This document shows positions 47,001-58,500 of a DNA stretch of 64,000 bases, one piece after another. The notes below the pieces were generated by a model. That model searched no databases. It was not told the origin of the DNA and worked only from the letters and a program-made list of their open reading frames with translations. Within the stretch, counting starts at the first letter, position 1. Each line of letters begins with the position of its first letter. Source of the DNA: Tridacna crocea (lineage: Eukaryota; Mollusca; Bivalvia; Cardiida; Cardiidae). The DNA lies in assembly GCA_943736015.1 (NCBI GenBank), contig OX031061.1:56550192-56614191 (forward strand), written 5' to 3'. Position numbers and translations under genes: made by a program.

Positions 47001-50000
47001 AGAAATTATCCTGCCATGTTACTCTTCAGAATTTCTTGAAATAATTTGATTCCCTCAAAAACTCCGGTTGCTTTGGCAGCAAAATGGGAAAAAAAAAGAA
47101 AAAAAAAATCTTCTTTTATGAAATAACAAGGCCCTGAGCTACTAAATTTGGCATTTAGCATTATATAATAATCTTTAAAAAATTTCTTCATATTATAGGC
47201 CTGGGGTCAAAATTGGCTGTACTCAAGGGATCACAAGTTATTTAAACATTAATCAAGGAAAATAACTCTTGTAATAAAGGATAAAGTTTGTTATTATTTA
47301 CCTACTTTGATTATCAAATTGCAGTTATACATGATTGGTGCTAGATATTTAGGTGTTTTTTTTTTTTAAAATTCTGTTTTCAGGGAGAGTGATTCATTTT
47401 GATGCTGATAGTTATGTTCAAACTAACTGTTAGAATATGTTTTGCAAGAAACTTGCATTAACCCTCTACCATACAGTCCCGAGCTTTAACGCTCCTGAGA
47501 AAGAAACCTTCTGAAAAAAATGTGGGAAAAAGAGAAAATGATGGTGCAACATTTTCTCTTTTTCTCACAACGTTTTTATACCCTGTCAAAGATAAATTGC
47601 ACCATTTGAGCTACAACTGAATTGTTGTCTGCAAATGCTTTCAAGTTAACATTTTTGTCCTGAGGTAAAGAATTAAGAATTGTTTGTGAAATAGGGCCCC
47701 GTGATTTAACCTTTTACCAAACAATTTTTTTACGACCCAAAGTAAAGAACCTGCTGAAAACATTGTGGGAAAAGGAGAAAATGCTGGTAACCAGCATTTT
47801 CTCCTTTTCCCACAATGTTTTCTACCCTTCCGAAAACAAATTTCAATTTATGAGTCACTTTTATTTTGTCGTCTGCAAATGCTTTCAATTTGGACAGGTC
47901 TAAAATTTTGTCGTCTGGTAATGGATTAACACAGCATACATTTTATACAGGGAGCCCAGAGAGACCATACGACCTCACCTTTATGGATGTAACCCACCAA
48001 AGTGTTAGGTTGTCATGGAAATCCGGATTCGATATGGGCTCGGAAGAACATTTCATCGTCTTGAAGCTTACTGGAAACCAATTTATACAGGTAACGCTGT
48101 TTCCCTACTTCATTCAAAATGTCCGATTTGGAGCGATTTTAAGTTACGCTGTTTTTTCGGCGGGAGGATATCATTTAACCCTTTTCCAAACAATCCCTGG
48201 TTTTTACGGGTCTGGAATAGTAATCTTTTGAAAACATTGTGGGAAAAGGAGAAAATGCTGGTAACCAGCATTTTCTCCTTTTCCCACAGTGTTTTCCACC
48301 CTATCATAGACAGAAATCATATTTTCAGCAAGAGTTGAATTGTCGTCTGCAAATGCTTTAAATTTGGTCTAGTCCAAAAGTTTGTCATTTGGGAAAGGGT
48401 TAAAGGAAATTGCTCGTTAGAATTAGCACTCGTGTTTGTACTTTATATATACTACTCAACTTTTGCTTGGGATCAAGACTAAAATATTGTTTATTTTTTC
48501 GAATGGGCAAATCCGTTTTTTCGCCCTCCACAATGTTTGAAAGAACTTTATTCTGTCTATTTGATACTGAATTCCTTTACTATTACCGTAGATGAAATGA
48601 ACTTGTTTTGGTTTCAATAAATTTAATGTGGAAAAAAATATTCATTTTTTGTTTTGATCCCTAGCACAAGTTGAGTAGTATGTTATCCAAGTATATCGTT
48701 GTACTTCACATGTTTCAGATTTCCGACAGAATTGAAGGTCCTTATTTTAATCATGGCGTCGACCAAAACTGGACATATACACAATATGGTCTTGCCAGTG
48801 AGACCGACTATAACCTGACGGTCGTGGCAATAAACGTTGACAATTTGATGTCAGATTTTGCTCATCAGGTGTCTTTTAGAACAAAAGGTAGGTACCAGAC
48901 AATTTTAATAGGGGGTATAACCCAAGCTTTACTGCAAAACAAAACTTAGTTATGATCCAATTTGAAAAAAAAAAATGCTGATGTAGAGTGTGTCTCAAAT
49001 AATGGAATCTGTCATAGTGTAGCTTTTCCTACTTTCCCCATGATGTTTTCGAAACAATTCTTCCTCAGTGTCGGATCGGATGTAATGGTTAACCAACACA
49101 ACATTCAATCAGAGGTATATAAACAGTCCTTCGATACTGTCTGACAAACTTTGATCAAAATACGCATCGAGTGGTTTTTAGCTCCACTGGCCGAAGGCCA
49201 GCGGGCTTATGTCATGGTCTGGTGTCCGTCATGCGTCCGTGTGTCCGTCCGTCCATCCGTGCGTGCTTTAACTTTTATTTCAGACATCTACTCTAAAAAT
49301 ACCCATCCAAATTTGATGAAACTTAATAGAAATAATTCTGCCATGGTCCTCTTCAGAATTTCTTGAAATAATTGGATTCCTTTAAAAACTCTGGTTGCCA
49401 TGGCAACAAAACTGGAAAAAAAATGTTTTTTTTTTTAAATCTTCTCTGAAACCACAAGGCCCAGGGTTACTGAATTTGGCATCTAGCTTTATCTAATGGA
49501 TCTTTAAGAAGTTTCTTCATATTATAGGCCTGGGATTAAAATTGGCTCAATTCCATGGATCACAAGTTTAACATGGGCGTGTCCATGTGTACTCACTTGA
49601 ATTTTAACATTAACCAAGGGAAGTAAATCTAGTTATAAAGGATAATATTTGTTACTATTTACTTACCTTGATTATCAAACTGCAGTGATACATGATTGGT
49701 GCAAGGTATTGAAGTTTTTTTTTATAGAAAATATTCTGTTTTCAGAGAGACTGATTCATATTAATGTTAATAATTATGCTCACATGAGTAGAATTTTAAA
49801 TTCAAAGTAAGGTGTCTGTCATCCAGGTTTTTTCCGTGAACTTTACCTTTTATGCCAATGAATAAACCTGCTTATATTTCCTGATAGTGTTCACTGTTTT
49901 CAAAAGCCCATTTTTTCAGGATCATAAACACTTCAATTTGTGTGGTGAAAAAGTAAAAAGCTAGTGGAGCGATACAGGGTCATCATGGCCCTCTTGTTGT

Positions 50001-52357
50001 ATTTCCGAGAGACTTAAATGGACTTCGGTCGGTATTGCTCTTTTGAGCGTTGTTAGGATTTTCTCATATCTATAACGATTTTAATTGCAATTTGCTGAAG
50101 ATAAAGAATCACAATGCAGTTAATTAACCCTTTATTCCCCATACAATCCTGAATTTTAGCGAGCTTGATTTCATTTTTTCTCGATACTACGTAGTAAATG
50201 TAAGATTATTTTTATCACTTTGTTGTACATCAAAAAAAAATTACATAAAAACGGAAAGTGTTGTTTCGGATTTGGGCAGGACAAATGCCCGAATGCCCCT
50301 TTTCGCGTGTTGCAGGCCAAATTATTATGATATAGCCATGATCTTTATAACTGTTCATGATACCAAAATCTATCACAGCTTACTTCATGGTGTTAAACTG
50401 TGCTTATAAAATTTCAGCTAATCCTTATCCAGATCCAGACACCATTGGAGATTTAGTGGCGGAACGGAACATCAAAATTCTGGTCGGCTCTTTGATCGGA
50501 GGTCTAGTTTTCATCGCCTTCTTGGCGTTTATCGTCTACCTCGTGAAATATAGGAACATGCGCACTACATGTGAGTCTACTTCCTAGGTATTCCGTTTAT
50601 CTATCGTCACGACCGGTTACCCATATGGACGACCTATCGAGTTATATAACCCGGAATAGCGCACAATAGAGGAATAAACTCCTTTACTATACTGCAAAGA
50701 AATTTCTCGTGATCTGATTGGTTAATATGCCGGGAACATATATCATGTACCCTGGCAAAATCCACCTTTTGAGTACGCCGTAGACATCACTACATGTGCA
50801 ACACAACATCCAAAATGGCGGCGTCGATCGATCACCAGACTGCACATTTATGCACCAAACTGCACGTTTTAGTGACGTCCGTTTCCAGTGACGTCAGTTT
50901 TCATTGAATTGGGGCACTTAGGACGGAATTTCTATTTCGTCAGCATACTCGATTCGTGAGATTATAAAACAGGAAAATTTCGCTTATAGCGCTCTGAAAG
51001 GGTAAAACTTTGCAGTATAATAAATTTATTGTACGGTATTTCAAACACCAACCTAAATGAAGAAAAAAGAATCAAGTTCTTGCATGAACCCTTTACCAAA
51101 AGACAAAATATTAGACTGGTCCAAATTGAAAGCACTTGCAGACTAGAAAATAAACTTAACTAAGAAACTGAAATTGGTTTTCAGCCGGTTAGAAAACATT
51201 GTGGGAAAAGGAGAAATGCTGGTTACCAGCATTTTCTCCTTTTCCCACAATGTTTTCAAAAAACTTTCTCTTTCAAGGATGTTAAAAGTCGTCACTGTGT
51301 GGTAAAGGGTTGACTGGACTGGTTAATGAAATCAATTGTTCTACATTAATAAAGAAAACATCTGTAGAACACTGTATGGCAACGTTTAGTTCGTAATAGT
51401 TTGATTCACCGCTGTTTGTCTTTCTTATTGCAGATGAAAACCTCAAAGGCAAGAATAAAGCTTAACACAGTCTTTCCGAATACCTTCGAGACCGAGATAT
51501 CCGGTGAAATTCTAAATGGAGGAACTAATACATTTTTTATAGCATTATCTCCCGCTAGATGGCATTCTACAAATACACATCTATCTAATTTGGGCATCCT
51601 GGGTAAAGAACCGGACTACTTTTCTATGCGACAACCGTTACTTTGAATTTCAAAGTAAAATAAACGTTTACTAAAAAAAACGATACCTGGTGCGATTTAT
51701 TCTGATATGATCAGCAGCTTAGATAAATCTGGAGCTAATACAGGCCTTGGCTCTGCATGAACCGGTTTTCCCTGCTGTTGAGAAAAAAGGTCATGCTTTG
51801 GGCCTCTTTTTGGCGCCAACTGGACAGATATTTGGCATTAATTTGCATAACAGTTTATTTTCCATGTTTTATTGTTAGTATGTACATCTATGTGTCTTCG
51901 ATGTCGTCATTTAAGAATAAATGACATAACCGCATATCAATCTTACTTTATTCATTTCATTTTATAAAAAATTGTATCATTTTCTTGACCCCTCAGTGTT
52001 TGTGACCGTTGTCGTCCCTTAGCCAACGACTGTAAGCATTATTAACAAAATTAGAAAGGGTTGTGCGGATAAATCAGATTCTTTTTATCACATAACGATA
52101 TTTCACAAAATATATCTAGATCAGATGATGCAAAAATATTCATAAATTCACTCGCGGTATTATCCAAAGGACCTATTTACATGTATGAAATTACGTCAAA
52201 AATTACGTCAAAAATGACGGCACGCAGATCTGTGTGATATCAGAACGTGTATATAAAATTGGAAAATTCGTAATGAATATATTACACTGAAAACAAGGGA
52301 GGTTATGTGATAAAAATCTATTCCATCTTTTTAACCCAAATATGCATTATAGGAATG

Positions 52358-52416
<59 letters not shown>

Positions 52417-52420
52417 AAAA

Positions 52421-52463
<43 letters not shown>

Positions 52464-52467
52464 AAAA

Positions 52468-52515
<48 letters not shown>

Positions 52516-55500
52516 AAACAATCCTTTATGATCTCACACGAGGTATTGGCCTCACAGAAAAGTTGACCTTTGCCATGTCGATTATGTGGATTGGAGATAA
52601 GACGTATTAGTTTTGTGGCTTCCACGGCGGGGAATCACGTGACACAACAACAACAACAATGACCGTTATTTGAAAAAAATCCCCAACTTCAGGTAAGAAA
52701 ATCTTCAATAATTCCATTAATACTTGACCGATTGGAATTTGGTTTGAAGCAGGGAAGGCGGAAGGACTCCGGGTATTTGCTTGATGTGTTAGATTTTTTA
52801 TACAACACCTGATAAAAAAGTTATTGACGAGCAAACAAATTATCCAGGGTAAAAAATTTGTTTGCTCGTCAATAAATTTTTTATCAGGTGTTGTTTAAAA
52901 AATCTAACACATCAAGCAAATCCCTAGAGTCCTTCCGCCTCCTCTAGTCCGGTCTGTTAACTCGATTTTTTAGCAAAATGTTTACACTCCGGACGAAAGC
53001 AACAAATTTTGCATACAGTTAATAGACATCATTCCGAACCATTTGCGCCTGGTGTGCCCGATTTTAGTGGCCTAATTCATTAATTACTGTCTATTATATA
53101 TTCGGATAGATGTAGTGTCCGAATACTCTTCCTTTGTATGTTATCAGAACACATATATTAGTATCTCACAATGATTTGATCACTGAGGGTCGATCAAAAC
53201 ACTTTCAAATTTAAGAGAACTTCATTTCTTTATCGAAAATTTGTTTTTTTGTTAACTTTGTAGGTGGATTTTGGTTTATTTTCAGTAATAGAGATATGAA
53301 TAAATCCGAACTGATACCCAGAATGGGCATTTTAGTAATTTTTTCACTTTTATATGAAGTTCCGAAATTTTTGAAAGGTCCAAAAAACCTAAAACGGCTG
53401 TGCCGGTAGTTTTATTAGTCATCTTTTTCGAAGATACACAAAAAAGAAATGTCGTTTTATCAATCTTTAGGTAGACTTCAGAGAGTAAAGCAGTACCATA
53501 AGCGCTATTTTCTGTCGGGCGTGTTGATAGAACTTTTAGTATGCAGACTGCATTAACCCTTAGGCTGCCAAGCGCGACTTAATGATCTTTTGCAGACAAT
53601 ATAGACTAAGATCAGACTACGAAGAACGTGCAGTCTGATCCTAGATCATCTACACTGTCCGATACGGAGATATTTTTCCTCGAGATTTTCCTCTGAAATA
53701 ACATTTGGGATTTTACGATCGGCTTTAAAGTGTCATTTAATTAGTAGGATAAGGTTTAATAATTTTAAAACAAATCCCCCAGCCCATTCCGAAAGAAATA
53801 AGTGCAGATATACAGTTAAACTGGGGCCGATTAAATCAGGTTACATAATAATGCATTTAAAAACCGAAAAAAAAAAAAGATGCTCGGGCAGAAAAATGCA
53901 TCTTTTAGGTCCAGTAATTAGAACGGACTTATCCCCTGTAACAGATTTTAATAATTCCAAATCTTTACAAGTGATATCAACGTAAGGCTGAACGGGATAA
54001 ACACTTAATTATGACACGTGTGTGTTAGTCGGTGCTCTGCTCGAAGTTCTGTTTTTTCTAGAAGAAATGGGAGGTTTGAGATTTGAATTGAATTTTGTTA
54101 TTACGATAGTAAATTTATAAGGTTGTTCAAACAGGAACATGACAAAAATGCAACTATAGAGACCTTAAATATTATTTCAAAGTCAGGATTTTCGCTGTAA
54201 CTTGAAAATGTATAATATCGCAGTTTTTTGGTAAATAAACTGTCTCTGTCTATTTGCAGAATACTGGAACGATTTTTTTTTAAACAAAAATTCTTACTTT
54301 AATAGTTTAAATAAATCAAACTACCGATTCCTGGATTTCGAGCCAGTACGTTAAAAAACTTAGCCACGGAATTCGGCAAACATTAGTTGATCAATCAGAC
54401 ATAAAAAAAGGAAAGGTCTACTGCAGTTATATTAATTTTATTTTTCTCCCTTTTCCACAATTTCTTACAATACTGAATCTTCATCAACTCTTTACCAAAC
54501 GAAAATTTGAGACTTGCCATAATTGCAAGCCTTTGCAGACAATTTGAATGTGACCTGAAAAAATGAAATTGTTTGTAAGAAGGATAGCAAATGGAAAAGG
54601 AGAAAAAGGTGGTTACCAGAACTTTATCACTTTTCTGCAACATTTTTAAAAACTATATTTCTCAGGGTCGTGAAAAGCTTGTGTTATGCAGGATAGGGTT
54701 TTAAATAGTTACGGTGAATGTTTTCACCCGACGACGTCCATATACTTAGTATATGGGCGACGGACAAAAGTCCACTGGACAAAAGCCCACTGGACAAAAG
54801 CTCACTGGGCAAAAGCTCACCGCTAATTTTGACAGGAAGGACAAATGCCCACTGCTTATAAAAAGAAGTGTATAAAAAATGATTTTTCAATCATTTTTGT
54901 AGAAAAAACACAGAGATTTAATGTTCAGAATGATCAAATTGCTTTTTTTTCTTCTCAATGTTTAATTCTCTGCAACATTTCCCACTCTTATAACAACCAT
55001 GTGAAAGAAGAAGAAAATGCTGCTTATCAGCATTTTCTGCTTTTCACATAACGTTTTCTGCTATTTGTAGAGACAAGTCACATAATATATACGAAACTTA
55101 TTAATTCCATACATGATTAGAACTAAAAGTTCTATTGGGCTATTGTCCCAGTGGGTTTTTGTCCTAGTGGGCTTTTGTGCAGTGGGCTTTTGTTCCATTG
55201 GGTTTTTGTCATACACCCAGCATATGGAGACGATAGAGTAAAGGTGGTTCAAATGGTTGTAATTGTCCTTGAAAAAGTAAAACATATTGTTGAAGCTGGA
55301 GAAAGACTGCTTTTTTTCCCAAGATTTTCTCTCACACTTTGAAAATTCATTTTTCACAGATATTTTTGAACTATACATTGATTACTTTTTTTTTGCGGGG
55401 GGTGGGGGCGGTGTTGAGGTTGGGGATGTGAGACAAAAAATAGAAAGTGGGACAAATCAGCACGTGTGCCCCCTTTTTTTCGGGTCGCCAAAACACGAAA

Positions 55501-58500
55501 TACGTTGGTAAAAGGTTAAATAGCTGTCCAGTGTCTTCAGAGAGACAGGGACAGTCCATTTAATGATATTACAGCACTATTATCAAACCGTCTTTGTTGC
55601 GTTTTCAGGCATGTTCCTATTGACGAATAACCTCATCCTTCAGATCAAATTTCAAACCTTCCATACCGTCTTCACAAAATATTTATTCAAACTTCATTTT
55701 GAGCATTTAAAGATGTGAAAAATGGGTGAAGGGTTAACTCGGTGTTCCTTTGATCTCGGCAGGATGGGTGACCTTTAGAAGAGTTGTAATGTACTGTCTT
55801 CTTACAGATTTACAAACATGTGTTACATTAAACTGACTCTTCCGTATCTTTTGTTTTATATTAACTCTTTACCACACAACAAAATTTTGGACTTGTCCAA
55901 ATTGAAAGCATTTGCAGATGACAAAATAAATGTGACTCAAAAATTGAAAACTGATCTGGAAAGGGTAGAAAACATTGTGGGAAAAGGAGAAAATGCTGGT
56001 TACCAGCATTTTCTCCTTTTCCCACAATGTTTTCTAAAGGCTTCTTTCTCAGGGGCGTCAAAAGTAGGGATTGTGTGGTAATGGGTTAATTAATTGTGGT
56101 GATCATTAATGGACGGGATTTTGAATTATACACAGGTTACAGAGGATTCATTCTTAGTCTCTATATGCTCTTTATTTCAATACGATCTCATAAAATGCAT
56201 ATTTTGTCTGTTTATGATTATTTTTTTTCAAAAGCAATACCACGAAATATTACTAAATTGTGTTAGAATTGATTTCCTCTAGATTTTTTGCTATGTCATT
56301 TTCTTTTCAGTTGTGAATTTGTCCAAATTTAAAGGGTTTGCGAACGGGACATACAGCATTTGTCACTGAAAAAAAAATGCTTTGGATTAAAAGAAAATAT
56401 GCGTTATATCAAATGTAATCGGCAAATCGTCTATTGCATTGTATGCGGAAATCTGAAGGCAATTTGATTTGTCTGCCGATCGACCAAATTCAAAGGAATC
56501 CTAAACGCGAAATTCAAAGTCAGTTCTTTTTAAGTATATAAAGTGCAAGCAAATGACAGGCAAATGGACGGACAGATAAACACACAGATACGAAAAACAC
56601 ATAGAATATTCATAAAATCAATGCCTAAATACAGATGTGCCTTTAAAATGGCAAAATACTTCTGATCATACATTGTGACTAAACGGGAAACAACCAAATT
56701 ACTGTTCTACAAAGGAAGAGTATTCGGACAGTACAGTTATCCGAATTTCAAATCGCAATAAAAATTGATCTAGGGACTTAAAATCGGGCACACCCGCCTT
56801 TTTTTCGTTTTAGAAACTTATTGTTTACATCATATAAAATTTTCACACTTTCGTCCGGCGAGTAAACATTTTTGAGCTAACAGACCGGACTACTCTGCTT
56901 CAAACCAAATTCCAATCGGTCATGTATTAACGGAATTATTGAAGATTTTCTTACCTGAAGTCGGGGAATTTTTTCAAATAACGGTCATTGTTGTTGTTGT
57001 TGTGTCACGTGATTCCCCGCCGTGGCGTCCATCCCTTCGCACGACTGAAATGACTCCAATACATCGGTGCTGTCTATCAGCATATTTAGAAAAGTTCAGC
57101 TCTTACCATGCATACAAAATAAATCTCAACTGAGCGGGAAACCACATAAACTAGCTAAGCCAGTTCTAGTTTGGTAAGTCAGAAAGATGTCAATTATATT
57201 GATCAATCAATCAATCAATCAATCAATGAGATCAACGTGTTGCAGCTTTCTCGAAGAAATAAATCAATGCGAGATATAAATCTATGGGCATATCAGAGAT
57301 CGTGTACACCAATCATTCTTGAGAATATTCTTAGTCTTATTCTCCAAGGTTTTCTAAATTTGTAAGTAACAAAACTTCTGATTGGCTATACCATTCTGCA
57401 TTCTGTGACATAGACCAGGGCCTGTATTCACCAACCACTCTTGGGAATATTCTTAGTCTTATTCTCCAAGTTTTTTTTTTTTTTAAATTCGTTAGTAACA
57501 CAACTTCTGATTGGCTAAACCGAATGGTTTAGCCAATCAGAAGTTCTGTTACTTACAAATGTAGAAAATTCTGGAGAACAAGACAAACAACGTTCTAAGA
57601 ATGGCTGGTGAATACAGGCCTAGATCTCATCATGTGTATGAAGATGAAACTATTGATGCAGCTTCTTTTCTAACAAAGTGAGTGTCGCCGGTGAAAAATG
57701 CCGGTATCAGCCAAACTGACCTTCTTCTGAAAATAGGCTAGTTTAAGTCGAGACGTTTTGCAATATTGTGTGTTATCTTTTATCAGATACAAACATAGGA
57801 TCGGTACACCATCAATAAAATCCTTTCCACTAGATCTTCACACTTTACGACAAAGTTTAAAACCTGTCCATATTAAAAGCATTTGCAGATGACAACATGA
57901 GTGTTGCCAAAATGAGTGGATTGATCTCTGAAAATGTAGAAAACTTTGAGGGAAAAGAAAATAAATACCGTACAGACATAAGATAGACATGAACTGTCAT
58001 GTATTAGCATAGAAATTCATGAGAGCCTCTTTCCCATTTGGAAAGGTATTAGCTGGGAGGGGAAGGGAGGAGTTGCAAGCAAAGATATATGATACTGTAA
58101 GTTATAAACTTGTCTTCCATAGATCAATATTGCATTGTGCATGTGTAATACCCGGTACACTTTACCACTTTATAAAACCTTTCTGTCACCGTGGATCCAG
58201 ATCCGGATCAGTATTTGAACAGGATCAGAATGACATGACAAGGTTTGAAGTCGAGAGCGGGATCAACAAGTTACTATACTCCAGTGATACAGCGCGTATG
58301 TTCCATATAAAACAATTTATTTCGTGCTTTCCGGTAGGAATAGCAGTGAAAATATTATTTGCGATATTACACGGGTACTACCAGTGAAAATGCCGATTTT
58401 CACGTTCTTGTTGCCTAGGTAAATTGCGCGTGCCTCACAACCAGATGGGAAATATGACGTCATATACCTTACATTTCTCGCGCTTGACGTAATATCGTAA

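Larger units (their letters stand above)
52615..57025. mobile_element. 4.4 kb structure with long inverted terminal arms
   Basis: The outer arms are mirrored: GCGGGGAATCACGTGACACA / TGTGTCACGTGATTCCCCGC, then CTTCAATAATTCCATTAATA, TTGGAATTTGGTTTGAAGCA, GTCCGGTCTGTTAACTC-like, and the inner GTGTCCGAATACTCTTCCTT. Arms total roughly 400-550 bp (52615-53170 and about 56640-57025). The middle holds A, C and N repeats and no transposase I can see, so it may be a non-autonomous foldback or an inverted duplication. Confidence 0.7.

Noticed and set aside
52342-52625. Open frames on both strands (Leu-Ser repeats; Arg-Glu repeats)
   Set aside because: Both are translations of the CT tract.
58019-58387. 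One continuous 122-codon protein
   Set aside because: The start and end are unsupported and the end runs into family G. Only the 58212-58295 part has plausible splice borders.
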